A stretch of 64,000 bases of DNA from Stemphylium vesicarium (GCA_004380135.1 QXCR01000113.1:1-64000); one strand, 5' to 3'; counted from the stretch's first letter, positions 1 to 11,642 are shown. Translations and numbers: made by a program. The notes: a model not told the origin generated them from the sequence alone.

Positions 1-249
1 GCAGCTCAACATCCTGCGGCGCGGCCATCTGCCATTGCCGGCAGTGCTCTACAATCGATTTCCTCTCTTCGCTTGCTACGCCGTGCTGGTCGCGCAGATG
101 CACATCGACGTTCTGTATGCCGGTAGCGTGCTCCTTACAGATTAGCACCTGATAGCGCTCGAGATAGCAGAAGCGGTCTTGCACGTTGTCGATGGTTATC
201 TTGCTTGCACGCGGTCGCTTGCGGTGCTGCGTTGCAGTTGACGTTGCGG
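1..249 (-). pseudogene. Fragment of a DUF3505-type (OrsD-like) zinc-finger protein, cut by window edge
   Basis: Read on the minus strand, an open frame of about 80 codons runs off the left edge. It contains a conserved block (residues about 30-60) with the pattern YQVLICKEHATG followed by HLRDQHGV and then ERKSIVEHC, which is the C..H..H arrangement of the fungal DUF3505/OrsD-like zinc-finger domain. An in-frame TAG lies directly upstream of the block and no ATG is visible in frame, so the piece has either lost its start or begins in an unseen exon. Proteins of this family are multicopy in filamentous fungi and often lie in repeat-rich DNA, as here. Function is not known. The family call is from motif resemblance only. 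Confidence 0.5.
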
Positions 250-286
250 GTGGCTATGCGTTCCAGCAGAACTCCATGCTTAGCAA

Positions 287-480
287 GTGAACCCTAAGAA
301 ACCCTAAGATAACCCTAAGTACTCTCTATAGTAGGCCCGATTTAACTATATAGCCCTAACGCTATACCTATTTTAGCGATGATTAGGGGGGTCGAAAATA
401 TGATGTTCGCCCCCTATAGCTAGCCTAATTGGGTCGCGTAACCCTAACGCTATACCCGTTTGGACGATGATCGGGCCCAA
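287..480. repeat. Degenerate telomere-like CCCTAA repeats and a 40-bp direct duplication
   Basis: Three ACCCTAA units spaced 10-11 bp apart lie at about 293-322. Downstream, a block of about 40 bp beginning CCCTAACGCTATACC occurs twice (about 355-393 and 441-480). The first copy is richer in T and A at C/G positions of the second, as expected from RIP. This could be an old interstitial telomere-type tract or simply part of a transposon. Confidence 0.45.
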
Positions 481-646
481 GCATGCGCGTCCTATTGGTT
501 AGGTTGTATTGTGTGAGGCTACAAACAGAATATGTAGGTTGGTGACAGCAAACAGCGCTAGTCCTAGATAGGCATAGCTCGCTAAGGTGAGTAGCCGCGA
601 GGAGGTGAAGAGGAGGAGCAGTAGAGACCCCAAACCGTGACAAACG
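440..646. repeat. LTR-like short repeat, copy 1
   Basis: About 150-200 bp that shares its central block (GTGTGAGGCTAC, then GACNGNAAACAG, then CTAGTCCTAGATAGGCAT) and its end (AAACCGTGACA) with a second copy near 46.3 kb. It shows weaker similarity to the 134-bp element at 4097-4230. The end resembles the CA terminus of an LTR. The left boundary is not clear. It lies 35 bp upstream of the first Copia coding remnant. Confidence 0.5.
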
Positions 647-680
647 CAGATGGAATAACGTCATAAGCAAGCTTTAGTAC

Positions 681-1187
681 ATGGGCGGCCATTGGCTGAT
701 AGACGCCGATAGCATGGAGCGACCAGACGCTGGCTCCTTGCTTGCAGCATCAGCTCATGCCCATAAGAAGCCCTCGTACGAACCGAGGAAGCCGCTGCAG
801 CTTACACCGGAAGAAGCTCATGTCATGTGGGGTCACGCAGGTCGACAGGCGATCGAACATTTGCCAGGAAGCGTGGACGGACTAGAGCTGGTGAACGGCG
901 ATCAAGCACCGAAGTGGAGAGACTGTGAGATCTGTATACAGTCAAAGTTAACAAAGCTGATTAGCCGGAGGCCACCGCGCGAGCCCGCTACTCGACCGTT
1001 TGAGCGCATCAGCATTGACCTGGTGCAGCTGTTAGAGCGAGGCGAGCATTGCTACAATGGCGACCAATACCTATTCCATATGGTCGACCAGGACACGAAG
1101 TGGCATGAGGGAAGCTGTATGCTAGACAAGACTAAGGCTACTCTAACACGAGTCTTCAAGCAATTGCTAGCTAAGATTAAGCGCTAG
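681..1187 (+). pseudogene. Copia gag-pre-integrase / integrase start, remnant
   Basis: An open stretch of 168 codons beginning with ATG. Residues about 48-95 carry the integrase zinc-binding HHCC arrangement (HVMWGHAG ... CEIC), followed by the first strand of the integrase core (RISIDLVQL) and a DQYLFHMVDQDTKW block that holds an expected catalytic aspartate. It ends at a TAG, beyond which the same frame continues with many RIP-type stops. The real protein would have been an internal part of a polyprotein, so the ATG is not a true start. Confidence 0.8.
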
Positions 1188-1461
1188 TTTAGTAGCTAAG
1201 TTATTATTATAAGGCTAGATATAGAGACTAGATACGTTAAGCTATTTAAAATATATAGAGATCTTAGAATTGCGATTAAGCTAAGAGCGACTAAAGCCTA
1301 GAATAGAGCGATCGAGCGCGTAGGGAAGGCAATTATTATTTAAGGTAGAGCTATCTAACTATACGCTAGTCTACCTAAGGAGTACGCTAACAAGTACGTT
1401 ATATTAGCGATATACCTACTTAATTATACGCTAATTAAAGTAATTAACTAGAACTACCTAT

Positions 1462-1909
1462 TGTGAAGGTCCGTCCTTAGAGGGTCCTAGGGTTAGTTCT
1501 CGGGAATGAGCTAGGCGCGTGATAGACGAGATAAGTTAAGCATAATATAAAGATTAATAAATAACTTAAGAGTTTAAGAATTAAGTATTAATTCTTAGAT
1601 TTTAAAGTTAAATATAGTAACTATATAAGTACGCTATTTAGTAGCTATATACTTAGGGAATATAACTTAATATCTTATATATTCTATAAGATTCTATATA
1701 CCCTATGCGTAATACCTTATAGGATATTATAAGATATACGTAACTTATTCTATAGTAGCTTTCTATTAAGACTATAGAATTACGTAAGCTATAGGGTAAC
1801 GCTACCTATTAGTTCTTAAAAGTTAGCTATCTACTTAACTCGTATAAAGTGACTCCTTCATCACTTCCGTATATAGATTGCCGTGCCCCGTCTTCTCAGG
1901 TTCGTAACA
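1462..1909. mobile_element. Solo LTR nested in the Copia integrase
   Basis: A 448-bp segment beginning TGTGAAGG and ending CGTAACA, flanked on both sides by the 5-bp duplication CCTAT (1457-1461 and 1910-1914). The Copia integrase reading frame is recognisable before it and resumes just after it, so this is an insertion into the older element. The TG...CA ends and 5-bp duplication are typical of an LTR. No internal domain is present, so a solo LTR left by recombination is the simplest reading. Confidence 0.75.
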
Positions 1910-4096
1910 CCTATATACTAAAGTTAAGGGAGTTAAGCTATCTATTACTTACCTTAAAGTAATTAGAGTAAGAGTATACGTACTTAATAAGAAGCTACTA
2001 CGCGGAGCGAAGCTTAAGTCTTAATTATTAATTAGATATCTAGTAAGCTTCGACTCTACTAATATTTTCTAAGTATAGTTACTATCTATTAGACGAGTAA
2101 TACGAACCTAAGACGTTGTCTTTCTAAGAGATAAGCTCTATAATAGCTAAGGCTAGTACGTAAAGAAGAGCTATATCTAGTAGGTAGTAGAAGTGCTAAA
2201 TATCGAGGAGACACCTGACTATAGTAATATATTAATAGACTAGCTATCCTTACCTAAGAATAAGGAATAGGCTAAGAATAATAAAGAAATTAGAGATATA
2301 ATTTATATTTAGCTACTACTAAATTATTAGTAGGATTATACTTAGTAGAAGAATACTATAGCACTAATAACTCTAGAGGTAATACTAGAGTTACTAGAGC
2401 TGACTAAGCTTATAGGCGAGTCACTCACCAATCATTTGATAGAAGATACTGGCTAGGGACGCGGATATACTCTAGCTCTAGAAGGAGAAGAGCTAGACCG
2501 AACGTCCAATAACGCTGCACGACGAGGAGAGATTAGCAGCTAGATATTAGAGCAGTTTATTATAGAGGGCAAGCGGAGGCGAAAGCTAGCAAAGTTTATC
2601 ACCTATCTTGCGACATTTGCGGCCTGTATTAACCCTATAGTATTAGAAAAGCTGCTTAGCGAAGCGCCGAAAATCCGACTCTATTATAACTAGCTACTAG
2701 CTAAGCTAAAGAGATAGAAGGATCTAGATTAGTATCTATTTAGAGCTAAGTTTAAGAAGGTAAGTTATAAAGAGATTAATAGTTTTATTTAGAGAACTTA
2801 TTTTAGATAAGTAGTAAAAGCGTCTAAAGTAATAGACGCTAAGATACTACTATTTATATAGGTATTTACGTATAAATTTAATAAGAATAGATATCTTTAT
2901 AAGTTTAAGATAAGACTAGTAATAAGAGAAGATCTATAATAGAATTATAGCAATATATACGTAATAATACTAGCTACGAAGATATTTTAATACTTAATTA
3001 CTTTAGTAGCTATTTTTAATCTTAAGCTATACTAGTATAACGTGCTAAACGCCTTTCTTAACGCCGAACTCGATCGACCTATATACGTACGGTGCCTGGA
3101 AGGGTACGAGAAAGAGCTTGGCCAACTACTTGAGCTCAAGCGAGCTCTGTACGGGCTTCGAGATGCACCGCGGCTATGGTATAAGCACCTCACTACTACG
3201 CTCGAGAAGCTGGGCCTTTAGTAGGTGCTGGGAGTGCCTTATCTGTTTAGCAATGATTCCCTGATCGTCTTCTTCTTTGTAGACGATATAGTCGTAGCTG
3301 TGGCTTCTAAGAATAAGGATATCTACCGCTAATTTAATTAATAGATGCGAGCTACATACGACGTATGGTTTCTAGGAGAGCTAAAGTGGTTCCTTAGAAT
3401 ACGCGTTATCCGAGACCGCAGCTAGAAGAAGATCTGGTTAATGCAAGATAGCTTCATTAAGAAAGTAGCTATAAAATACAACATTACTTAGACGAGTAGA
3501 GTATACCTAGCAGTACCACTAGTAGATAGAAACATTAGCCTAAGTACGGAGGAGCCGGACGATCAGCGTATAAAGCTATATTAGGAGTTAGTTAGATTAC
3601 TAACCTACATCGCGACATATACTTAGCTAGATATCGCGCAAGCCTACTTAGAATTATCTTAATATTTATAGAATCTAGATTAAAAGCATGTCAGCGTAGC
3701 GTACCACGCCTAGAAGTACTTAATCGGCCAGAAGCGTTTGGCGATTGGTGCTCATGGAGATCAGAGCAGCCGCACGATATATATGGGCTCAAGCCTGGGG
3801 GGTGTTGGAACAGAGCCACTGTTCTACGGTGCCTCTGATGCAGCATTTGCCGACGACCTGCTAACGCGGCGCAGCTCTTAGGGATACCTATTCATGCTGT
3901 ACGGTATGCCTATTGACTGGAAAGCAACGCTGCAACGCTCAGTAACCAAGTCAACCACTAAGGCGGAGCTGCTAGCTCTGTCGATAGTAGCTAGCGAGCT
4001 GCAGGCATAGAATTGACTATTTAAGCATATTAAGCTTAATCTAAGAATAGTACTAATAATCTTCTATAATAACCTATAGACTATTAGTATAGTAAC

Positions 4097-4230
4097 TGTA
4101 ACGGTGTGAGAGGGGGAGGACTGCGCTGAATTGACTATCTGAGGTGGGCTGAGCTACATATATAGATGACCGTACATGAGCTATCCTAACTCGTACTAGA
4201 GTGGATCTGGGCACGGCCCAAACCGTTACA
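4097..4230. mobile_element. 134-bp TG...CA element nested in the Copia RNase H region
   Basis: The element begins TGTAACGGTGTGAG and ends CCCAAACCGTTACA; the terminal 9 bp are perfect inverted repeats (TGTAACGGT / ACCGTTACA). It is flanked by the direct repeat GTAAC (4092-4096 and 4231-4235). It splits the distal RNase H segment of the forward Copia remnant. It may be a very short solo LTR or a small non-autonomous element. Its interior is less TpA-rich than the host element, so it arrived after most RIP. Its ends resemble the copies near 646 and 46482. Confidence 0.7.
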
Positions 4231-4929
4231 GTAACTAAGTATAAGAATAAGTTATTTATATAACTATAGTATATAGATATCTACTAATATTAGCTTAAGT
4301 AGAAAGTAGTAGCTAAATAAGTATTAATTTAGTAGAAGCTAACTAATCTTATACTAGCTAATAGACTTACTAAGATTCTTATATACTAGAAGTATATTAA
4401 GTTTATTTAATAGCTTAGACTAAAAAATATTAAAAACTATCTACTAAAGCCTATAGAACTTAATAGCTTTAATCTAGTAAGCTTAGCTTATAAGTATTAG
4501 AATAGTATAAGATAGAATTATAGTATAATAATTATAAATTTATTAAGAAGACTAGCTTTAATTAGTACTTTAGCTAAGGAAGTATATAACTACGTAACTA
4601 GAGTTATATAATTTACTATTATAGTAGGCACTTACCTCTAAGCTAGAAGCTCCGGAAACAGAGATCAGAACACGACAATAGATAGCAATACAATAGTTGA
4701 TCCGCAGCCTCTAACTCGACACTGCTCACGCAGTTATAAAGCTCGTTTCTACTAACCTATTCTTCCCGTGCGTAGAGGTTATTCCGTTTACTTCAACGTG
4801 TAGGAGCATAAACTAGGTTGCGCTACAATTATTAAGTCCCCTACTAGGACGGACCTAGTAGGTTGTAGTGCTACTATTACCGCCTTCTAATAGCCTACCT
4901 ATACTCTCTTAAATCTTAAAACCATCTTT

Positions 4930-5541
4930 ATGCTCCAAAACTGTTGTGGGGAAGATTACGACTCCGCTAGAGCTAAGGTAATCCGTAGTATTAGATAGAT
5001 AGGAAATCCGCGTTCCGTACTTCTAGATAGACGTGGTGGCCTTCTACTTAAGTATGCTAATGGCACTATCATCGAGCCGGCCGAGGTAGCACCACCATTA
5101 GTACCCGTCAATGAGGGAAGCATAAAACTTTATACCCGTAGGACGACAGAACAGCGTCTTCAAAAACGGAGCTGCACTAAAAACAGCTGGAAGGGTGGCG
5201 ATGTTTTTATTAAGCCTGCTGACAATGTCCAGATCGTGACCGAAGCAGTGAGAGGACAGGCATCTGTCACAGTAAGGGAAAAACGCGCTCAGAGTTGGAG
5301 CACCTCCATGAGCATTGGGATTGCCGACGTAATCCGCCTCGGTGTCAGCGCTGAATTCTCCGAATCGGTCACCTCCGGGAGCGAAAAGGTTTTCACCATC
5401 GTCGAAAGTCAAGAGGGAAACCTCGGATTCACAGCGACATTGTCGTGCAGCACTGGAATAGGCCAGTGCGGTGATGGCAAGGTGGAGGGTGAGGTTTGCT
5501 GCAAGTTCATCTTATTGCGCCGGACTAAAACTGTAGACTAA
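4930..5541 (+). pseudogene. Broken secreted beta-rich protein gene inside the transposon block
   Basis: One frame is open from a possible ATG at 4930 to the stop at 5541 except for one in-frame TAG at about 4996. The GC content and codon use of 5090-5541 differ sharply from the RIP-mutated flanks. The C-terminal 100 residues carry a CTKNSW motif, SWSTSMSIGIADVIRLG and a C-terminal cysteine pattern C..C..CC, resembling a family of fungal secreted, predicted beta-sheet proteins of unknown function. No signal peptide is visible because the 5' part is degraded. The TAG fits RIP (C to T before A, or its reverse complement). An antisense ORF of 104 codons over the same bases is a shadow. Probably an effector-like or secreted gene trapped between transposons and losing function. 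Confidence 0.5.
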
Positions 5542-6060
5542 TCAAGTAATAGGGCCTACCATGAGTGGAGACGACGTGGCGGGAACGTATCGCTTTATCA
5601 TTTCGTCTTAGGTTGAGAGAATGCAGGCTAGGGATAAATATGGCATTTCTAGAAGAACAATTAATATCAGAGTCTTACAGAAAGCTATAATGTTACGGTT
5701 TATGAGGTGAGAACGTCACGTGCACGACGTGTTGACCTAGTGCTCCTCCCTCGCCTCCATCAGTACCTTCTACCATAATCAGCATCAGAGATACGTTATA
5801 ACAATAGACCCTAATTAAAGCTATATATAAGATGCCAGAATAGCATAATAAGATAACGTACTTTACAAGCGAGTGCGCATTACAAGCGAGTGCGCACCCC
5901 ACCAACTTTCTATAACACGTAACCTTCTAACTACTATAACACCCCTAACTAAAGCCTAGCTAGCTTCTTATAAGGCTAATATATATCTTACTATCTTAGG
6001 TCTTTAGTAAACTTAATTTTAGAGCTAGGCAATCGCTGTACGGACGTTTAACATCTCTTA
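5542..6060. other. TpA-rich DNA without a recognisable gene
   Basis: RIP-like sequence. A 14-bp unit (ACAAGCGAGTGCGC) is repeated in tandem at about 5866-5895. No conserved coding motif is seen on either strand. Confidence 0.5.
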
Positions 6061-6570
6061 AGACACACTCCACCGCCGACGCGCTGGCAAGCCTGCCCGA
6101 CGCGATTGCCAGCCCAACTCGAAGAAGCTCACCTAGCTAGAGGAGGATGTAGTTGTCAGGCATATACTTGATCTTGATCAGCGTGGATTTGCGCCTACGT
6201 ACGCAGCTGTACGTAATATGGCTGATAAGCTGCTAGCTGCCTGCGGCGCAGGTCAGGTTGGAGTCCACTGGGCGCGCAACTTTGTTAGGTGTACAGACAG
6301 TCTTACGACGCATTTTAATCGCACATACGATAGGAAGAGAGCTCTATGCGAGGATTCTGTGCTAATTAGCCGCTAGTTCAAGCTAGTAGAGTAGACGAAG
6401 GCCAAGTACGGCATCTGCGATGAGGACGTCTATAACTTTGACGAGGCTGGCTTTATAATGGGCAAGATCACGACTCAGCTCGTCATAACAGGGTTAGAGA
6501 GGCGAGGTAGACCAAAGGCTATCTAGCCAGGCAATCGTGAGTGGGTGACGTTAATCTATTGCAGTGCCGA
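6061..6570 (+). pseudogene. Pogo/Tc5-type DDE transposase remnant
   Basis: The forward strand encodes a recognisable Tc5-type DNA-binding segment (LDLDQRGFAPTYAAVRNMADKLL with GVHWARNFV) followed by the start of a DDE catalytic domain (YNFDEAGF, with the first catalytic Asp) and PGNREWVTLI. Several in-frame TAGs interrupt it (for example in SR*FKLVE*), all consistent with RIP. The frame loses similarity after about 6565, just before the sequence bordering the reverse-strand Copia. It belongs to the same superfamily as the element at 40241-42045 but is a different, more decayed copy. Confidence 0.75.
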
Positions 6571-6664
6571 ATGCAGTGAAAACATGGTGTATTGCATTGT
6601 TCTGTTTTGTTGTTCTGCTCGAGCTGGCCTCTTAAAAGCCAGAAGCAGGATCTGTTTACATGAC

Positions 6665-6847
6665 TGTTAGTAGCACTGGGATAGAACATGTGGTGAATCG
6701 TGTTGTATATTGTGCTACGGGAACTGAGATCTATATCTCTGCTAGCTAGCGTTGTGGGCGCTAAGCCTTGTACGTACTAGCCTGGAGTAAGTGAGAGATG
6801 GGATGGAACCTGGGTTATATACCCTAAGGCCCACACAGTAGCTAATA
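6665..6847 (-). repeat. 3' LTR of the reverse Copia
   Basis: 183 bp starting TGTTAGTAGCAC and ending GCTAATA on the plus strand. It aligns without gaps to the copy at 11643-11825. Differences are almost all C/T or G/A changes: the last bases are TAATA here and TGACA in the other copy. That divergence is dominated by RIP. Confidence 0.9.
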
Positions 6848-7899
6848 TACCCCCTTAAACGAGGTAGAAGCCTTATAAATAAACGAAATATAAGAGAAAC
6901 TATATACGCTTTCTTAAAGGGAATGCGTTACACCTTAGGTACCTTAACTATATTAATAAGCTTAATAAACTTAGCGTATTCTAGCTTATTAAGAGGCTTA
7001 GTAAGATTATTAGCTAGTATATTAATGCCTAGTACGTGCTTAAGATTAATTCTGCCTTCCTAGTACTCCTATTTAGTGTACTAGTAGTAGTTGTTAATAT
7101 ATTTTATACGCTCGTAGTGACCGTCCTTATAGACTATATTAAGTGCTAATTAGTTATTAGTATAGAGTTATAGTAGCTAAAGGTTATTGCTAGTGTACCT
7201 AACCTATTAAAGTAGGCGGCGGAGCTAGTAGGCTTCCTTTACAGCGTAGGTAAGGGCGATATACTTAGACTTAGTAGAGGAGAGAGTAACGAGACGTTAT
7301 TAGTATAATTTAAATAAGATAACGCCACCCGCTATCTTAAAAACGTAACTAGCTAAGGACTTACGCTAAGTGTTGTCGCCGAAGGCGGAGTTGCTATAGC
7401 CTATAAGGCCGGCGTTAGAGACGTTATCTATTAAGGTATTATTAAGTTTTACATCCGTATACTAGTATTTAATGCTAAGAGTAGAGGTGCCCTTATAGTA
7501 CTAGAGTATACGCTTAAGGAGTAAAAGTTGTTCTTCTGTGGGGTTAGTTGCGAAGCGGGCTATATAGTTAACGTGCCAGGATAGGTCTGGACGTATAATG
7601 GCTGTTAGGTAGAGCAACTTAGCGACAAGAGATTGGTATTAGTGGATAAGGTTGTTATTAGCCTTGTCCGTACGCTCGGTGAGTTTGAGAGCGGAGACGG
7701 GCAATGGTGTGTCTGCGATTGGAGCGTCGGTGAGATGGTGCTCTTCGACCACTCGGTCGATATAGCTGTCTATTGTGAGTGAGAGAGAGCGCTTAGCACG
7801 GTCCTGATAGACACGTATACCAAGATAGAAGCTGATTAGTCCTAAGTTACGAGCCTTATATTAGTTAAAGAGACGCTCCTTAAGCACCTTTATGCTAGT

Positions 7900-8290
7900 A
7901 GTGTCCTTAGTAACTAAGATTAGGTTATTAACGTAGATAATAATAATCTTAAAATTAGTATTATTAATAAACACGCACGGATTAGCTTTAATAGGGGAGA
8001 AGCTGAGCTCGTAAAGTGAAGCCTTGAGGTCATTGTACTACAATAGGGCTGACTGTCGAAGTCCGTACATGCCACGCTGTAGGCGAACGATTGTCTTGTT
8101 GCCAGGGCAGCCAGCGGGCAAGCGTAACAGTACGACATCATTGTCTGTGAGGTGGGCGTTGAGGTAGGCGGTAATCATGTCTATCTGCTCGCATTCAAGG
8201 TCGTAGTAGGCGACAAGGGCAAGAATGACCCGGAGTGTAGTAGTCCGGACGACGTAGGAATAGACTTCTTAGTACCATATTAACTCCTTT
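7900..8290 (-). pseudogene. Reverse transcriptase region of the reverse Copia
   Basis: Reverse-strand translation gives RLQRGMYGLRQSALL followed by YNDLKASLYELSFSPIKA and PCVFIN, then IIIIYVNN at the position of the YVDD catalytic motif. Both catalytic aspartates have become asparagine, as G-to-A RIP would do. A TAG replaces the tryptophan codon after SALL. Confidence 0.75.
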
Positions 8291-8721
8291 TGTCTATTAC
8301 TGTAGGCCACTATCTAAGCTTTATCCTTAACGTGGTTGCCTTAAGCGTCAGCTTTATAACTCTAGACCTATTAGCCTAGGATAATCTTATGCTTTGTGAT
8401 TTCTTCTAGCGTGGCGGGACGCTAGGTGCTGTTAGCGATGAGGGCATTATACTTATCGTCTATGGCAAGTTAAAGGTCGTTTTGACGCGGGTAATTAAGG
8501 AATTGTTTGTAGTTTCGCGGCTCTAGTGGGAGGTCCGCGAGCTTAATAGTTAGGCGTACGAGCGCCATAGCGAAGTAGTAGTCGAAGGTAGCGCTGCTAA
8601 AGTTAACACGAGCTTAACGCGTGCGAGGGCTGTGTATAATGTATTTCTTACTAAAATTAGCGTTAATGTCCTCGCGACGAGAAGCAACATTATTATTATA
8701 TATTAGTTTTAGGGTGTTAAC

Positions 8722-9777
8722 TTAAGGCTCCTCAAAGCTATCGAAGTCGTTGGGGTTGCCCGCTTGTGGTAGTCCTAGGTCTTCATCCTCACCCCCCGGA
8801 GCAGGCTGCTCGTCCATCGACAGTCGCTCGAGCAATGGCTGGAAGCGGCCTATACGAGGGTGGGATTGAGGCGATTGTGAAGGAGATTGTAGAGGTAGTT
8901 GTGCTAACGGACGCTTAGTCAGAGCCTTGCTGTACTTATCAAACTTTATAGATGACGTTACGAGGACCGAGTTAGTCTCTGGGATCCACATCTTGTACAT
9001 AGACTGGCCAACCATTCCGATGAGGTGGCCGCGGATGGTGCGAGGCTCAAATTTTTCGCCTTTGACGCGCTTCTCCGCTGGTATATAGACGTAGCCAGCG
9101 TGGCCGAAAGCTTGTAGCTTGGCAACGTTTGGCACTGGATTGGGGTAATTGAGCTCGCGATTCCACGCCTCGAGGGGAGTCGTATCCCCGTCGGGCGCGC
9201 TGGTGACGCTGAGATTGCGGAGGTAGGTGATGTACTCGCTTGCCCATGGCCAGAACTCTTTTGGGAGACCAGCCGCAATAAGAGCGGTGCGTATACGTGT
9301 TGCAGTTATGCCATTTGCGCGTTCGGCTCTGCCGTTGCGCGTTAGATCGTACGGAGGTGAGGCTTTAATTATAATTCTATTGTCGTTGAAGTACGCCGTA
9401 GTGCGGTTATTAATAAACTCGCGGGCGTTGTCCGTACGGATAGTAATTACTATTAGTCCTTTAGCTTTTATTTATTTGCACCAGTCTGTGAGCTTAACGC
9501 CGAGGGCTGCACGCGTGTCTGCCGTAAAGATCCACTGTTGGCCTGTCTTGCCGCTAGTGATGAGCATCCAGTATAGCTCGCCGTTCCTACCCATTGGGGA
9601 GATAGGGCTGACTATGTTAATATGTATCATGCCAAGGTGGGTGTTAGGGACGTCTTGCGGCTTCTTAGAGATAACTTTGTATAATTTTAAGAGTCCGCAC
9701 AGCGAATAGTCTAAGAGAGAGTTTATAGAGATAACTATACCTTTAACTACCTTAGCGGTGCGCTTTAGTATATCCAT
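8722..9777 (-). pseudogene. Integrase region of the reverse Copia
   Basis: Two surviving open pieces are seen. The part at 9777-9472 matches the integrase core (HLGMIHINIVSPISP, GELYWMLITSGKTGQQW with a catalytic-Asp position region). The part at 9135-8722 matches the integrase C-terminal module (FGHAGYVYIPAEKR, KFEPRTIRGHLIGM, YKMWIPETNSVLVTSS), followed by a Pro/Ser-rich linker towards the reverse transcriptase. Frames between them are interrupted by stops. ORFs on the plus strand across the same bases are shadows. Confidence 0.8.
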
Positions 9778-10398
9778 ATTTGCGTGTCTAAAGATCTCGT
9801 ACTATTTGTTAGCTATACGCGTCGTAGTAGGCTCTTTAGATAAGGTGCGGTATGCGTGAAGTAATATAAAAGAGAGGGCGGCTGGGGCCTTAGAGGGATC
9901 TATAACTACGAGAAAGTTAGGTATACTATTAATCTCTAGTAAGTAGGTAAGTTCTTTATCTATAGAGTTGTATAGCTTATCTTTATCTAAGTAATACTAC
10001 GCTCTTTTGCGCTTAAAGGGCGCCTAAGAGATAATATTAGTAGCAAAATTAGGGTAATAGAGAACGTATAATAGATAGATATCGTATATTATACTATTAG
10101 ATTTAACGACGTATAGGCGTATAATGCCCTCGCTAATTATAGTAGTAGAGCTAGTTAAGCCTTTAACGTCGTTATTTTTAATTAGGACGTAGGTAACGAA
10201 CTTAGATTAGTTATTAAAGACGTAACGGTTAGCTATAGTGTCGTAATAGTAGCGCTTCCTATAGTCAGCATTCTTGACCGCTTTCTAGATAATCGCAGGT
10301 GAGATTGTTGTGAATATGCTAGTGTAGGTACTATCGGCGGCGTCGTTCTTGGCAGAGTTGTCCGTCAGTGAGACATTAGCCTTTGCGTTGGCAGCACG

Positions 10399-10626
10399 TT
10401 ATTGCCTCACACTATCTAGCATAAGGTGTGGGTGAAGTTTCCAACACCCTGCTAGGCCTCCGACATGCTCCTTGTTGCAATGTGTGCAAAGAGTCTTTGG
10501 TGGTCGGGGCGTCCATGTTGCATTTTGTGGGGTCGCTGATCTCGTCGGGAGCGTGGCCGTGGCCGCTGCTGTCGACGCTGTAGATTGGGACCTGTTGTTG
10601 TTCGGTTTCTGGGTGAGGCGCTGCAT
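10399..10626 (-). pseudogene. Gag zinc-knuckle region of the reverse Copia
   Basis: A 75-codon open piece rich in Gln/Asn/Ser/Thr ends in a variant zinc knuckle with spacing C-x2-C-x3-H-x6-C (CTHCNKEHVGGLAGCW), followed by HPHLM. Its position 5' of the integrase fits Gag of Ty1/Copia elements. Upstream sequence to 11642 is RIP-degraded. Confidence 0.65.
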
Positions 10627-11642
10627 TACACGCTTCTCCTCCTTCTCCTTAGAGATGGTAGTAAACGTCTTAACTGGCTCCTTAGCTGCGTTTTGAATGT
10701 GATCTTCTACGGAGGAGATGAGTGCGTCAATTGTCTAGGTGCTGCCTTAGCGGAGGTCGTTGTTACGATCCTCTACCCACTCTGGGATCACTTTCTCTAG
10801 ACCGTAAAGCATATAGATTACCATTAGCTTAGACGCTGAGTCTGTGGCTGAGACTCCCGTAGTCTGGGGCTTCTTCTAAGCTATATGGATGCCCTGTACT
10901 GCGAGGTCGTTAATGTTTTCGCGTAGTTTGCCAATATACTCGCGTACGGATTTGCAGCTATCAGCGCGAAGGTCGATAAAAGCTGTCCATGCGGCTGCGG
11001 CGTTGGCGTAATTAGTTAAGTTGTTGAGCTCTTTAAGAACCTTGTACATATCGTTCGCTATAGAGCAGTTACGGACTTGTAGTACAAGAGACTAAGCGAT
11101 AGATAAGAGTATAGTATTCTAGAGTCGAGCGTCTCGCGACACCCACTATTTATAAGCGCGTTAATCGTCCTCCTTACGACGTCGGAGGTCGTCGTTGTAC
11201 GGACGTAGTAATTTATTAGTATCTTTAGCGGTGCTCTATACGGCGCGGACCTGTTATGGTGTTATACCTGCGCTTAGAGCTAGTGTAAGAAGATCTATTT
11301 AGTCGTATTTGGTATTACTGTCGTCGAATATAGGGCATGCTGCGCCATCTAAGACGCGGAAAGCTCCCTCGGCGGCAGCGTAGTTAGTAAGTTACTTAAT
11401 CTAATCCTTCTAGTTCTTTCCGTCCGCTCGTAAGGTGACGGAGACCGTGGTCTTAGAGGTAGTTAAGCTAGCTTAGATCTAGTTATTTATTATCGCGGCG
11501 GCGTCCTTAGACTATAGTCGCGATTTATAACTTTTTTATTATTATTATTATTTTAGTTAACGTTTAGGCGTACTAATCTCTATAATTTTCTATATAATAG
11601 TTTAATTATAGTAATCGCGAGAGTAGTTAAGAGCTTGTAATC

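Larger units (their letters stand above)
681..4620 (+). mobile_element. RIP-degraded Copia (Ty1/Copia) retrotransposon, forward strand
   Basis: Pieces of a Copia polyprotein appear in the canonical order. The integrase zinc-binding region is at 681-1187. Integrase core remnants at about 1290-1460 resume after an inserted solo LTR at about 1915-2170. Reverse transcriptase is at about 3020-3320, with YGLRDAPRLWYKHL and the catalytic FFVDDI. RNase H is at about 3815-4010, with SDAAFADD and KSTTKAELLALS. Most of the rest is TpA-rich with many TAG/TAA codons where C/T alternatives restore conserved residues, which is the RIP pattern. Two later insertions (1462-1909 and 4097-4230) split it. No LTR pair is assigned and gag is absent, so it is a truncated dead copy. 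Confidence 0.85.

Noticed and set aside
9227..9709. 160-codon plus-strand ORF
   Set aside because: Antisense to the Copia integrase remnant; no motif.
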